The notes under the pieces: model-generated
Databases searched by the model: none
The model's input: only the letters and a program-made list of their open reading frames with translations
What the model was told of the DNA's origin: nothing
Source of the DNA: Clostridiales bacterium
GTDB taxonomy: Bacteria > Bacillota > Clostridia > Christensenellales > Aristaeellaceae
DNA: 64,000 nucleotides
Assembly (NCBI GenBank): GCA_022787165.1
Contig: JALFVL010000042.1
Location: forward strand, 62,001 to 126,000
Direction: 5' to 3'
Position numbers and translations under genes: made by a program
Shown here: positions 53,569 through 63,049 of the stretch, piece by piece
Numbering within the stretch: the stretch's first letter is position 1
How the letters are laid out: every line of letters starts with the position of its first letter

Positions 53569-55215
53569 ATGAAAAAGTGGATTGCTCTTGGCCTCTTTGC
53601 GGTCATGCTCTTCACCTGCCTCGGCGCCTTTGCCGAGGATCAGTATCTGAGCGTCATGCTCAGCACCAACGTCATGAGCCTGGACACCAACCTGGCCACG
53701 GACGGCGAGTCCTTTGAGGTCATCGCGGACTGTATCGACGGCCTGACGCAGATGGACGCCGACGGCGCGGCCATCCCGGCCATCGCCGAGAGCTACGACA
53801 TCTCCGAGGACGGCAAGACCTACACCTTCCACCTGCGCGACGCGCAGTGGCAGAACGGCACGCCCGTCACCGCCAACGACTTCGTCTTCGCCTGGCGCCG
53901 CATCTGCCAGGAGGCCGGCGAGTATGCCTACCTCTTTGACAGCTCCGTCGGCTGCGTCAAGGGCGCCGACGCCATCATCTACGAGGGCGCCGATCCCACC
54001 ACGCTGGGCGTCTCCGCGCCGGACGAGAAGACCTTCGTGGTCGAGCTCGAGGTTCCGGTTTCCTTCTTCCCGTCCCTGATGTACTTCCCGACGTTCTACC
54101 CGATCAACGAGGAGTTCTACAACAGCCTGGAGGCCGGCACCTACGGCACCAGCCCGGAGACCTTCCTCGCCAACGGCGCGTTCGTTCTGGAGAGCTACAC
54201 CCCCGGCACGGCCAACCTGACCGTCAAGAAGAACGAGACCTACTGGGATGCTGACCGCGTGCAGCTTCCGGGCATCAAGTACCAGGTCGTCGGCTCCTCC
54301 GACAACGCGCTGACCGCCTTCAAGACCGGCGCGCTCAACGTCGTCACCATCAGCGGCAACCAGGTCGCCAGCGCGGAGAAGGACGCTGCCCTCTCCCAGA
54401 ACCTCAAGGTCACCGGCGCCGGCTACCTCTGGTATCTCACCTTCAGCCAGACCGAGAACAACGCTCAGGGCGGCATGCTCGCCAACGCGAACCTGCGCCT
54501 GGCGATCTCCAACGCCCTTGACCGTGAGGCCCTTGTCGAGGACTACGTCATGGATGGCTCCCTGGATACCTACACCGCCGTGCCGCCGCAGTTCGCTGCC
54601 AGCGCCACCACCGGCGAGGACTTCTCCGCCGATCAGGAGCGCTTCGCCGATGTCTGCGGCTACAACCCGGAGAAGGCCGTCGAGTACTTTGACGCCGCCG
54701 TCGCCGAGCTGGGCGTCGATACCTTCACCTTCACCATGATCTACGGCAACAACGAGGGCGACGAGGTCGCCAAGGTCGCTCAGGCGATCAAGAGCCAGAT
54801 CGAGGAGACCCTCCCGAATATCACGATCAACCTCCAGCCGATGACCAAGGCCGAGCGCATCGACAAGATGCAGAACGACAACTACGATGTCGCGCTCACC
54901 CGCTGGGGCCCGGACTATGCCGATCCGATGACCTACCTGGGCATGTGGATCACCGACAACTCCAACAACTACGGCTTCTGGAGCAACGCCGAGTATGACC
55001 AGCTCATCGCGGACTGCACCACCGGCGCGTACATCTCCGATTACGACGCCCGCTGGGCTGCGATGTATGACGCGGAGACCCTCGTGATGCAGGAGGCTGT
55101 CATCGCGCCGCTGTACACGAAGGCCAACGCGAACCTGATCAGCGCCGGCGTTGAGGGCATCGAGTTCCACCCGGTCGCCCTGAACCGTGTGTACAAGAAC
55201 ACTACCCTCCAGTAA
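53569..55215 (+). CDS. oppA: Oligopeptide ABC transporter substrate-binding protein
   Basis: This 548-residue SBP_bac_5 protein has a signal peptide (MKKWIALGLFAVMLFTCLGA, cleavage near AFAED). It shows the family segments SYDISEDGKTYTFHLRDAQW and WQNGTPVTANDFVFAWRRIC, with LAISNALDREALVEDYVMDG in the second lobe. The T before the only nearby Cys makes a classic lipobox weak, so the membrane anchor is uncertain. It captures peptides for the OppBCDF importer downstream. Codon use is strongly GC-biased, which suits a highly expressed gene. Confidence 0.93.
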   Translation: MKKWIALGLFAVMLFTCLGAFAEDQYLSVMLSTNVMSLDTNLATDGESFEVIADCIDGLTQMDADGAAIPAIAESYDISEDGKTYTFHLRDAQWQNGTPVTANDFVFAWRRICQEAGEYAYLFDSSVGCVKGADAIIYEGADPTTLGVSAPDEKTFVVELEVPVSFFPSLMYFPTFYPINEEFYNSLEAGTYGTSPETFLANGAFVLESYTPGTANLTVKKNETYWDADRVQLPGIKYQVVGSSDNALTAFKTGALNVVTISGNQVASAEKDAALSQNLKVTGAGYLWYLTFSQTENNAQGGMLANANLRLAISNALDREALVEDYVMDGSLDTYTAVPPQFAASATTGEDFSADQERFADVCGYNPEKAVEYFDAAVAELGVDTFTFTMIYGNNEGDEVAKVAQAIKSQIEETLPNITINLQPMTKAERIDKMQNDNYDVALTRWGPDYADPMTYLGMWITDNSNNYGFWSNAEYDQLIADCTTGAYISDYDARWAAMYDAETLVMQEAVIAPLYTKANANLISAGVEGIEFHPVALNRVYKNTTLQ

Positions 55216-55364
55216 TCCGCAGATTACAGCAATCATCTCAGGCAGAGCGGTCTATCCCAAGGGCCGCTCTGCCTCTTGCTTCACGGGCGTTTCCCCTTCC
55301 CCGGCGCAACCGACGCGCCGGCAGCCAACCATCTGATTTCTCTTTCCTCAAGGAGCCGGATTCT

Positions 55365-56315
55365 ATGACAAAATATGTCCTCAAGCGGGTCGGCATGGCT
55401 CTTGCAACCCTGCTGATCATCATCTTTCTCCTCTTCGTGCTCGTTCGCATCATGCCCGGCAATCCGTTCCCCGCAGAGCGGATGAACGACCAGCAGATCG
55501 CCAACAAGCGCGCCGAGATGGGCCTGGACGATCCCATCCCCGTCCAGTTCTTCAACTATATGGTCAAGCTGCTCCACGGCGACTTCGGCAACGGCACCTC
55601 TCTGTACAACGGCGCGCCGATCAAGACCGTGCTCTCCACCTGCGTCGCCAACTCCTTCCGCATTGGCGGCATGGCCGTGCTGCTGGGCACGATCGTCGGC
55701 CTGCTGCTGGGCATCTGTGCCGCGCTCAACCGCGGGCGCTTCCTCGACGGCTTCTGTACGGTCGTCTCGATTCTAGGCGTCTGCGTTCCCTCGTATGTCT
55801 TTTTGATCTTCCTGCAATACAATTTTGCCTACAAGCTCCCGCTTCTCCCCTATTTCTTTGATTCCACGAAGTTCCTCAAGTCCTCCGTCGTGCCGGTCGT
55901 CTCCATGAGCCTGTTCACGATGTCGACCATCGCGCGCTTCACGCGCAATGAAATGGTCGAGGTCATCGACAGCGACTACGTCCGTCTGGCCGAATCGAAG
56001 GGCCTGTACGGCGGCAGCCTCGTGCGCCGCCATGTGCTGCGCAACGCGCTGATTCCGATTGTGACCGTGCTCGCCCCGCTGGTCGTCGATCTGCTGACCG
56101 GCGCGCTGGTCGTCGAAAAGATCTACGGCATCAATGGCATCGGCAAACTGATGGTGGACGCCATCGCGGGCGAGGGCGTCGACTACAACTACGTTCTTGC
56201 GCTCGGCATTCTCTATTCCTCGCTGTACATCGGCATCATGCTGGTCGTCGATATCCTCTATGGCGCGCTGGATCCCCGCATCCGTGTCGCCGCGAAGGGA
56301 GGCGCGGACGAATGA
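55365..56315 (+). CDS. oppB: Oligopeptide ABC transporter permease OppB
   Basis: The 316-residue permease has six membrane segments and the EAA-type loop ADDRSLVRRHVLRNALIPIV-like region (seen as GGSLVRRHVLRNALIPIVT) before the last two helices. It starts MTKYVLKRVGMALATLLII, typical of DppB/OppB. The 150-base gap after oppA contains a GC-rich stretch (about 55250-55275) that may reduce downstream expression. Its stop overlaps oppC by 4 bases. Confidence 0.94.
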   Translation: MTKYVLKRVGMALATLLIIIFLLFVLVRIMPGNPFPAERMNDQQIANKRAEMGLDDPIPVQFFNYMVKLLHGDFGNGTSLYNGAPIKTVLSTCVANSFRIGGMAVLLGTIVGLLLGICAALNRGRFLDGFCTVVSILGVCVPSYVFLIFLQYNFAYKLPLLPYFFDSTKFLKSSVVPVVSMSLFTMSTIARFTRNEMVEVIDSDYVRLAESKGLYGGSLVRRHVLRNALIPIVTVLAPLVVDLLTGALVVEKIYGINGIGKLMVDAIAGEGVDYNYVLALGILYSSLYIGIMLVVDILYGALDPRIRVAAKGGADE

Positions 56316-57346
56316 AAAAGCCTGTTCTGGCCTGCGAGCCTTCGAACTACACGCCCGTCGCGGGCGACTTTGAGCTGCTGGAGCAGCAGGATATTCAAAC
56401 CGACAAAAACTTCGCCTCCCAGGGCTACTGGAAGGGCGTTGCGATCCATTTTTCTCGCAACCGCCGCGCCATGGTCGGCCTGGTGATCGTCGTGCTGATG
56501 ATCCTGCTGGCCGTCTTTGGCCCGATGATCAGCGGCTACCGCTACGATGAAATCGTCTCCGCGCTCAACGCGAAGGGCCGCAAGAAGGCCGCCGTCGGCA
56601 TCTCGCCGCGCATCCCGGCCATCCATGAATTCGTGACCGGCTCGCCCTATGACGACATCTATGCCGACAAGACCTTCCTCTTCGGCACCGACGACCTGGG
56701 CCGTGATCTCTGGACGCGCACCTGGTACGGCGCGCGCGTCTCGCTGCTCATCGCCTTCGTCACGATCCTGATCGACATGATCATCGGCATGAGCTACGGC
56801 CTGCTCTCCGGCTACTTCGGCGGGCGGGTGGACAACGTCATGCAGCGCTTTGTCGAGATCGCCAACAGCATCCCGCGTCTGGTGATTGTCTCCGTGCTCG
56901 CGATCTTCATGCCCAAGGGCATCGGGTTGGTCATCGTGGCGCTGCTGCTGACCGAATGGATCGGCATGAGCAAGATCGCCCGCGCGGAGATGCTCAAGAT
57001 GAAGGAGCAGGAATACGTGCTCGCCAGCCGGACGCTCGGCGCGAGCAACACGCACATCATCTTCAAGGAGATTCTGCCCAACACCATCGGCCCGATCATC
57101 ACGCAGGTGATGTTCTCCATTCCGACCGCGATTTTCACCGAGGCGTTCCTGAGCTTCGTCGGCGTGGGCATCGTGCTGCCGCAGTGCTCCATCGGCACGC
57201 TGATCGAGGACGGCTTCAACAACATCACGACGCTGCCTTACCAGATTTTGCCGCCGATCGCCGTCCTTGCGCTGCTGATGCTCGGCTTCAACTTCATCGG
57301 CGACGGCCTGCGCGAGGCGCTGGCGCCGAAGCTCGAGGACATGTGA
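56312..57346 (+). CDS. oppC: Oligopeptide ABC transporter permease OppC
   Basis: The 344-residue permease has a roughly 50-residue cytoplasmic N-terminus, an N-terminal helix (MVGLVIVVLMILLAVFGPMI), the DppC segment LFGTDDLGRDLWTRTWYGAR and the EAA loop SRTLGASNTHIIFKEILPNT. ATGA overlap with oppB. Confidence 0.95.
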   Translation: MKKPVLACEPSNYTPVAGDFELLEQQDIQTDKNFASQGYWKGVAIHFSRNRRAMVGLVIVVLMILLAVFGPMISGYRYDEIVSALNAKGRKKAAVGISPRIPAIHEFVTGSPYDDIYADKTFLFGTDDLGRDLWTRTWYGARVSLLIAFVTILIDMIIGMSYGLLSGYFGGRVDNVMQRFVEIANSIPRLVIVSVLAIFMPKGIGLVIVALLLTEWIGMSKIARAEMLKMKEQEYVLASRTLGASNTHIIFKEILPNTIGPIITQVMFSIPTAIFTEAFLSFVGVGIVLPQCSIGTLIEDGFNNITTLPYQILPPIAVLALLMLGFNFIGDGLREALAPKLEDM

Positions 57347-57362
57347 GAAGGAGGGAGATTTG

Positions 57363-58445
57363 ATGCAAGCCAATAAAACGATTCTGCAAATCAAGAATCT
57401 GGATATCTCCTTCCGCACCAACGCCGGCGTCGTCCACGCCATCCGCGGCGTGAACCTCGACCTGCAAAAGGGCGAGACCGTCGCCATCGTCGGCGAGTCC
57501 GGCTCCGGCAAGTCCGTGACGATGAAGGCGGCCGTCGGCCTGCTGGACAGCAACGCCACGGTCAACAGCGGCGAGATTCTCTACACCTACACGGACAGGG
57601 ACGGCGGCGAAAAGACCGTCGACCTGCTCCGGCTGACCAAGAAGCAGCTGCGCACGGAGTTCAACGGCCAGCGCCTGGCCATGGTCTTTCAGGACCCGAT
57701 GACCAGCCTCGACCCGACCATGACCATCGGCAAGCAGATCATGGAAACCATGATTCTGCACAAGAAGATGACCAGGGAGGCCGCCAAGGCCCGCGCGCTT
57801 GAGCTGCTCACCCTCGTGGGCATCACGGATGCGGAGAAGCGCTTCCGCAGCTATCCGCATCAGCTCTCCGGCGGCATGCGCCAGCGCGTCGTCATCGCCA
57901 TCGCGCTCTCCGCAGACCCGGATATCCTGATCTGCGACGAGCCGACGACCGCGCTGGATGTGACCATCCAGGCCAAGATTCTCGAGCTGATCAAGGACAT
58001 CCAGCAGAAGATGCACCTCTCCGTCATCTACATCACGCATGACCTGGGCGTCGTGGCGAAGGTCGCGGATTATGTGAACGTCATGTACGCCGGCAAGATT
58101 GTCGAGGTCGGCAATGTCGAGGAGATCTTCTACGAGCCCTGCCATCCCTACACCTGGGGCCTGCTTTCCGCCATGCCCGACCTGGAGACCGACGACGACA
58201 GGCTCTATTCCATCCCCGGCAGCCCGCCCAACCTGCTCCATGAGCCGGCAGGCGATGCCTTCGCCGCGCGCAACCAGTTCGCTCTGGCCATCGACAAGAA
58301 GGCCGAGCCGCCGCTGTTCCAGGTTTCCCCGACGCATTTTGCGGCGACCTGGCTGCTGCATCCGGACGCGCCCGATGTCAAGATGCCGCCGGAGCTGACA
58401 GAGCGCCTCGCGCGCGCAAGAAAGGAGGCGGCGAAGTATCTATGA
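57363..58445 (+). CDS. oppD: Oligopeptide ABC transporter ATPase OppD
   Basis: This 360-residue ATPase has Walker [10 protein letters not shown], signature [15 protein letters not shown], Walker [12 protein letters not shown], switch [11 protein letters not shown] and the C-terminal oligopeptide-transport domain ([16 protein letters not shown]). Such domains in this group can carry a [4Fe-4S] cluster in some homologs; the cysteines were not assessed. AAGGAGG lies 8 bases before the ATG. Confidence 0.95.
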   Translation: MQANKTILQIKNLDISFRTNAGVVHAIRGVNLDLQKGETVAIVGESGSGKSVTMKAAVGLLDSNATVNSGEILYTYTDRDGGEKTVDLLRLTKKQLRTEFNGQRLAMVFQDPMTSLDPTMTIGKQIMETMILHKKMTREAAKARALELLTLVGITDAEKRFRSYPHQLSGGMRQRVVIAIALSADPDILICDEPTTALDVTIQAKILELIKDIQQKMHLSVIYITHDLGVVAKVADYVNVMYAGKIVEVGNVEEIFYEPCHPYTWGLLSAMPDLETDDDRLYSIPGSPPNLLHEPAGDAFAARNQFALAIDKKAEPPLFQVSPTHFAATWLLHPDAPDVKMPPELTERLARARKEAAKYL

Positions 58446-59380
58446 GCGAACCGCTGCTGAGCGTACAGAATCTCAAACAGTATTTCCCCATCTCCCGCTC
58501 CTACACGGTGAAGGCCGTCAACGGCGTCTCGTTTGACATCTATCCCGGCGAGACCTACGGCCTGGTCGGCGAATCCGGCTCCGGCAAGACGACCATCGGC
58601 CGCAGCATCATCCGCCTGTACAACCCGACGGAGGGCAAAATCACCTTCGGCGGCCGGGAAATCTCCGGCAGGATGGATGCCGCCACGCGCGCCATGCTGC
58701 GCACGGACATGCAGATGATCTTCCAGGACCCGATGGCGAGCCTCAACCCGCGCAAGAAGGTCGGCGATATCATCGGCGAGGGCCTCGACATCCATCACCG
58801 CGCCGCCTCCAAGGCAGACCGCGAGGCGCAAATTGGCGAGATGCTGCGCAAGGTTGGCCTCTCCCCCGAGCATGCCGTCCGCTATCCGCATCAGTTCTCC
58901 GGCGGCCAGCGCCAGCGCGTGGGCATTGCGCGCGCGCTGATCATGCATCCGAAGCTGATCATCGCGGACGAGTGCATCTCCGCGCTGGATGTCTCCATTC
59001 AGGCTCAGGTCGTCAACCTGATGAAGGACATTCAGGAGGAAACCAAGTGCGCCTATCTGTTTATCGCGCACGATCTGAGCATGGTCAAGTACATCTCCGA
59101 CCGCATCGGCGTGCTGCACCTGGGCTACATGGTCGAGTCCGGCACGAAGGAGGAGATCTTCTCCAACCCGATTCATCCCTATACGCGCAGCCTGATCTCC
59201 GCCATCCCGCATCCCAATCCCGTCGTCGAGAAGCGCCGCACGTCGCTGACCTATGACTACGCAACCAGCGGCATCGACTATGCCAAGGGAACGGAGCACT
59301 CGGCCGGCGGCACGCATACGGTGCTGGCCACGGACGAGGAATTCGCCGCGTGGATGAAGGATGCTGCGCCGGTTGTCTAA
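58442..59380 (+). CDS. oppF: Oligopeptide ABC transporter ATPase OppF
   Basis: This 312-residue ATPase has Walker A GESGSGKTT, Q loop MIFQDPMASLNPRKKVGDII, signature FSGGQRQRVGIARAL, Walker B LIIADECISALDVS and the C-terminal segment IFSNPIHPYTRSLISAIPHP. It pairs with OppD to energise import. ATGA overlap with oppD. It is last of the operon. Confidence 0.95.
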   Translation: MSEPLLSVQNLKQYFPISRSYTVKAVNGVSFDIYPGETYGLVGESGSGKTTIGRSIIRLYNPTEGKITFGGREISGRMDAATRAMLRTDMQMIFQDPMASLNPRKKVGDIIGEGLDIHHRAASKADREAQIGEMLRKVGLSPEHAVRYPHQFSGGQRQRVGIARALIMHPKLIIADECISALDVSIQAQVVNLMKDIQEETKCAYLFIAHDLSMVKYISDRIGVLHLGYMVESGTKEEIFSNPIHPYTRSLISAIPHPNPVVEKRRTSLTYDYATSGIDYAKGTEHSAGGTHTVLATDEEFAAWMKDAAPVV

Positions 59381-59391
59381 AAAAGGAACAG

Positions 59392-59436
59392 AAAAAGGGA
59401 GCCCCGCCGTCTGGCAGGGCTCCCTCTTCTGTTTTT
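59392..59436. terminator. Bidirectional terminator between oppF and the MscS-type gene
   Basis: An 8-bp GGGAGCCC/GGGCTCCC stem has a T run on each strand (six Ts on plus at 59431-59436, five on minus at 59392-59396). It ends the convergent opp and MscS-type transcripts. Confidence 0.88.
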
Positions 59437-59446
59437 TCGTGCAGGC

Positions 59447-60292
59447 TTATTCCCCGCGCCCGATCTCCACGCGCGTCGTGCCGCTGGTCAGCATGATGCC
59501 GTCCCGGGCCAGCTCCTCGCGCACGGCGTCGAGCAGCGGATAGTAGACGTCCCAATAGCGCTGCGACGGCATCCAGACGCGCAGCAGGAACGTCACGCCC
59601 GTCTCGCCGTATTCGCTGACGCTGGCAAACGGGGCGTTCGGCCCCTCCTTGACGACGTCGGGCATCCGCTGCCCCGCGCGCCGCAGCGCCGCCGTCACAG
59701 CCGCGTTTTCATGCGCATAGCCCACGCGCACGGTCACGTCCATGCGCCGCAGCGAGCGCTTGTAGTGGTTCGTGATGCGCTGCGCGGCCAGCTCCTGATT
59801 GGGCACGAGCACGAGCTTGCCGTCCGGCATGACCAGATGCGTGTACATCAGGTCGATGGATTCGACCTCGCCCTGCGCCCCGGTCAGCTCGATATAGTCC
59901 CCCGCCGCAAAGGGCTTGGCCGTGAGGATCACCATGCCGCTGACAACATTGGCCAGCACATTCTGAATCGACAGCGAGATTGCCAGAGCAAAGAGGCTCA
60001 GCAGCGCAACCAGCGACGTGACCGGCACGCCGAGCTGACCGGCGACCATCGTGCCCAGCACGATGTAGAGCACGATCTGCGCGGCGGAGCGCAGAAAGCC
60101 GGAGAGCGCCCTGTCCAGCGGCAGGCGATCAAGCGCCCGAGCCGCCAGATGCATCAGGATGCGGATGGCGACAATGCCCAGCAGCAGCGTCAGCGCCGCG
60201 CCAATCCAGCCCTCGAAGGAAACCTTGTCAAGCGCCTGCGCCACCGCCTGCGCGTCGATCGCCTGCGCATCCATCATCGTCGTTTCCGTCAA
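59447..60292 (-). CDS. mscS: Small-conductance mechanosensitive channel, MscS family
   Basis: The 281-residue protein has three N-terminal membrane helices and the pore/beta segment SIQNVLANVVSGMVILTAKPFAAGDYIELTG-like (seen in parts as NVLANVVSGMVILTAKPFAAG), and a C-terminal cytoplasmic alpha/beta domain. Length matches E. coli MscS. The start may be TTG at 60292 (GGAGG 5 bases upstream) or ATG at 60277. It releases solutes on moderate membrane tension. Confidence 0.88.
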   Translation of the reverse strand: MTETTMMDAQAIDAQAVAQALDKVSFEGWIGAALTLLLGIVAIRILMHLAARALDRLPLDRALSGFLRSAAQIVLYIVLGTMVAGQLGVPVTSLVALLSLFALAISLSIQNVLANVVSGMVILTAKPFAAGDYIELTGAQGEVESIDLMYTHLVMPDGKLVLVPNQELAAQRITNHYKRSLRRMDVTVRVGYAHENAAVTAALRRAGQRMPDVVKEGPNAPFASVSEYGETGVTFLLRVWMPSQRYWDVYYPLLDAVREELARDGIMLTSGTTRVEIGRGE

Positions 60293-60335
60293 AAATACCT
60301 CCGTTCTGTACCGAATTGCGTTCGGGTTGAGAACG

Positions 60336-60380
60336 ATAGGGCTGCCGCCCTATAACCTGCCCGAGGGACAACTCCCTCGG
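60336..60380. repeat. Twin-hairpin intergenic element
   Basis: Two perfect palindromes 7 bases apart: ATAGGGC-TGCC-GCCCTAT (60336-60353) and CCGAGGGA-CAAC-TCCCTCGG (60361-60380). The pair has the look of an intergenic repeat or structured RNA leader upstream of the MscS-type gene. No other copy was seen in this window. Confidence 0.5.
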
Positions 60381-60431
60381 ACTCCCTTCTTCGCTTCGCA
60401 TGCGTGAAAGCAGCTAAGAATCAAACCAGAA

Positions 60432-61565
60432 TTACAGCCTGATCAGCTCATACTCGCGGCTGCCCAGGCCGATCTTCTCCGCGTGCTCCAGGCAGCTGCG
60501 CCATTCGGATTCCGGCGTAGAGTTGGTGAACGGGTCCCCCCAGTCCGCAAACCCCGGCTTCTTGAGGTTGTCGGCAAGCTGGCTGTTGGCCATCGGGCTG
60601 GCCTGCATGCACAGGTCGACACAGGCCTGATCCAGCGCCAGCGGGTCAAAGGAGGCGAGCATGCCCAGATTCGGCAGGATCGGCGCGTCGTTTTCGCAAT
60701 GGCAGTCGCAGTTGGGCGAGACGTCGACGATCAGCGAGATATGGAAGCCCGGCCTGCCGTCGACGACGGCCTTCGTGTATTCCGCCATGCGGCAGTTGAG
60801 CAGCGCGTTCGCGTCGTCGTTGTCAAACTCGATCGCGTCGAAGTTGCAGGCGCCCAGGCAGCGGCCGCAGCCGACGCAGTTGTCCTGATTGACATGCATC
60901 TTGCGGCGCTCCTCGTCAAAGACGAGGCCGCCGTTGGCGCATTCCCGCTGGCACTTGCGGCAGCCGCGGCACAGATCCTGCGCGATATGCGGCTTTCCGC
61001 TGGAATGCTGCTCCTTCTTGCCCGCGCGGGAGCCACAGCCCATGCCGATGTTCTTGATCGTGCCGCCAAAGCCGGTCATCTCGTGGCCCTTGAAGTGGGT
61101 CAGGCTGATGAAGACGTCCGCGTCCATGATCGCACGGCCGATCTTCGCCTCCTTGACATATTCGCCGCCCTCGACCGGCACGGCGATATCGTCGGTGCCC
61201 TTGAGGCCGTCGCCGATGAGAATCGGACAACCGACGGTCAGCGGCGTAAAGCCATTCTCCCAGGCGCATTCGAGGTGCTCAAGCGCGTTCTTTCGGCTTC
61301 CGGGGTACATCGTGTTGCAGTCAGTCAGGAAGGGCTTTCCGCCCAGCTCCTTGACGACCTCCACGACGGCACGGGCGTAGTTTGGGCGCAGATAGCTGAT
61401 GTTGCCCAGCTCGCCGAAGTGCATCTTGATGGCGACAAACTTGCCGTCCATGTCGATGGTGCCGATACCGGCCTTGCGGATGAGCTTTTTGAGCTTGGCG
61501 GGCAGCCCGTCGCCGAAGGCAACCGTCCTGAAGTCTGTGAAATACACCTTTGCCTTTTCCATCAT
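60432..61565 (-). CDS. DUF362-domain protein with two [4Fe-4S] motifs
   Basis: The 377-residue protein has the DUF362 N-terminal part (FVAIKMHFGELGNISYLRP and ISLTHFKGHEMTGFGGTIKN). Two ferredoxin-type motifs follow, CRGCRKCQRECANGG and CVGCGRCLGACNFDA. A C-terminal Cys-containing part (NCDCHCENDAPI) follows. Such proteins are common in anaerobes; their reaction is unknown. The start at 61565 follows GGAGGAGG. Confidence 0.88.
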   Translation of the reverse strand: MMEKAKVYFTDFRTVAFGDGLPAKLKKLIRKAGIGTIDMDGKFVAIKMHFGELGNISYLRPNYARAVVEVVKELGGKPFLTDCNTMYPGSRKNALEHLECAWENGFTPLTVGCPILIGDGLKGTDDIAVPVEGGEYVKEAKIGRAIMDADVFISLTHFKGHEMTGFGGTIKNIGMGCGSRAGKKEQHSSGKPHIAQDLCRGCRKCQRECANGGLVFDEERRKMHVNQDNCVGCGRCLGACNFDAIEFDNDDANALLNCRMAEYTKAVVDGRPGFHISLIVDVSPNCDCHCENDAPILPNLGMLASFDPLALDQACVDLCMQASPMANSQLADNLKKPGFADWGDPFTNSTPESEWRSCLEHAEKIGLGSREYELIRL

Positions 61566-61614
61566 GATTTCCTCCTCCCGGATATTCAAAACATGCATAT
61601 CAAAAATCCGTCAC

Positions 61615-62535
61615 TCAGCCTGCGACAAACGCCATCGACAGCGCCAGCATCAGCACGAGGCTGACAGCGATGGACGCCGAGTTCGTGAAGCTGGCCAGCG
61701 CCGTGTCCGAATGGCAGCGATCCGTGTAGAGCGGCGCAAGACTCGACAGCGGCGCAAAGCAGATGACCGCCAGCGTCTGACGGATGACGAGCTCAAAGGG
61801 CGTACAGAAATACACGGCCAGCGCGAAAACCGCCGCAAAGGCATAGCGCCAGAGCAACTCCCTTGCCGTCTCCTTCAGCAGCGCCTTGTCCCCCGCCGGC
61901 TCGAACATCATGCCGATCATCAGCATCGCGACAAAGGCGTTTGCCTGCCCTGCGGGCCGCGTGAGCTCAAAGAGCGCCCGGGGCAGCGGGACATCGAGCG
62001 CCGCCAGCAGGATCATCACCATGTAGGTGTCAAACGGCGTCGATTTGAGAAACTTGAGCAGGATGTCCTTCGCGCTCTCCTTCGTCTCGCCGCCCGTATG
62101 CAGCAGCGTGGAGGTCATCGCGTAGGAGCCGCCCGTCATCATGACGGCATTGCCCGTGTCAAACATGCAGGCGGCCACGGCGCCCGTGCTGCCAAAGAAG
62201 ACCTGCACCAGCGGCAGCGAGAAGCAGCCGATGTTGTAGCCGCCAATGTTGAGCATTCGATAAGCGCGCAGGCGGGTTTCGTCCCGCCCCGTCGAAAGAA
62301 ACATGACCAGCATCGGCAAAAACGCGCAGAGGAAGCCGATGCCAACGATCAGAAACAGCTTGCCCTCGCGCGCAAAGCCGTCAAAGGCCTGCACAATCGC
62401 GCAAGGCAGCGTGATGTTGATCATGATTTTGGAGATCAGCCGGTGATCGTCGCGCCCAAAGAAGCCGGCGCGCTTGAGCAGATACCCCATCGCGATGACG
62501 AGCACATAGGACAGGGGCTTGAGCATGATATCCAT
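61615..62535 (-). CDS. AEC-family (auxin efflux carrier) transporter
   Basis: This 306-residue protein with about ten hydrophobic segments begins KPLSYVLVIAMGYLLKRAGF and matches the AEC family pattern of bacterial malate/auxin-type carriers. The substrate is unknown. It precedes the DUF362 gene by 49 bases and may be transcribed with it. Confidence 0.85.
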   Translation of the reverse strand: MDIMLKPLSYVLVIAMGYLLKRAGFFGRDDHRLISKIMINITLPCAIVQAFDGFAREGKLFLIVGIGFLCAFLPMLVMFLSTGRDETRLRAYRMLNIGGYNIGCFSLPLVQVFFGSTGAVAACMFDTGNAVMMTGGSYAMTSTLLHTGGETKESAKDILLKFLKSTPFDTYMVMILLAALDVPLPRALFELTRPAGQANAFVAMLMIGMMFEPAGDKALLKETARELLWRYAFAAVFALAVYFCTPFELVIRQTLAVICFAPLSSLAPLYTDRCHSDTALASFTNSASIAVSLVLMLALSMAFVAG

Positions 62536-62582
62536 TTGCGTTGATCCTCCCAGCAGGCTGTAACAGCGCCGTTTTCGCCTGT

Positions 62583-62614
62583 GAAAAAAGAATCCCGGGG
62601 AAGCCTCCCCGGGA
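62583..62614 (-). terminator. Intrinsic terminator of the HU gene
   Basis: A 9-bp stem TCCCGGGGA/TCCCCGGGA with a 4-base loop, then TTCTTTTTT on the minus strand. Confidence 0.93.
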
Positions 62615-62622
62615 AATTCTGC

Positions 62623-62898
62623 TTAGCCCTCGACGGCCTCTTTGAGCACCTTGCCCGGCTTGAACATCGGGGAGCGGCGCGCGCCGATCTGGATCTCCTC
62701 ACCGGTCTTGGGGTTGCGCGCCTTGCGCGCCGGGCGCTCCTTAACCTCAAAGGCGCCAAAGCCCACGATCTGAACCTTCTCGCCATTCTTGAGGCTCTCG
62801 GCGATGATATCGCTCATCGCGCACAGGGCGGCCTCAGCATCCTTGCGGGTCAGACCCGCCTTCGCGGCAATCGCCGCGCTCAGTTCGTTCTTGTTCAT
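62623..62898 (-). CDS. hup: HU-type DNA-binding protein
   Basis: The 91-residue protein has MNKNELSAAIAAKAGLTRKD, the HU signature VGFGAFEVKERPARKARNP and a basic C-terminal part. It bends and compacts DNA. It has its own promoter and terminator. Confidence 0.97.
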   Translation of the reverse strand: MNKNELSAAIAAKAGLTRKDAEAALCAMSDIIAESLKNGEKVQIVGFGAFEVKERPARKARNPKTGEEIQIGARRSPMFKPGKVLKEAVEG

Positions 62899-62983
62899 GA
62901 TGAAAAATATCCTCCTTCAACAACGCCCGCGCGCGTTTTGCGCGCCGCTTTGCGTCAATCGCTCAAAATCGCGATTAAGACAT

Positions 62984-63012
62984 ATTCTACATGGTTTCCG
63001 CCTTTCATGCAA
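62984..63012 (-). promoter_or_regulatory. Promoter of the HU gene
   Basis: TTGCAT and TAGAAT with a 17-base spacer on the minus strand, about 85 bases before the ATG. Confidence 0.7.
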
Positions 63013-63049
63013 GGGGGAAGACGCATTTTCTGCGAATTTTCCTGACTGC

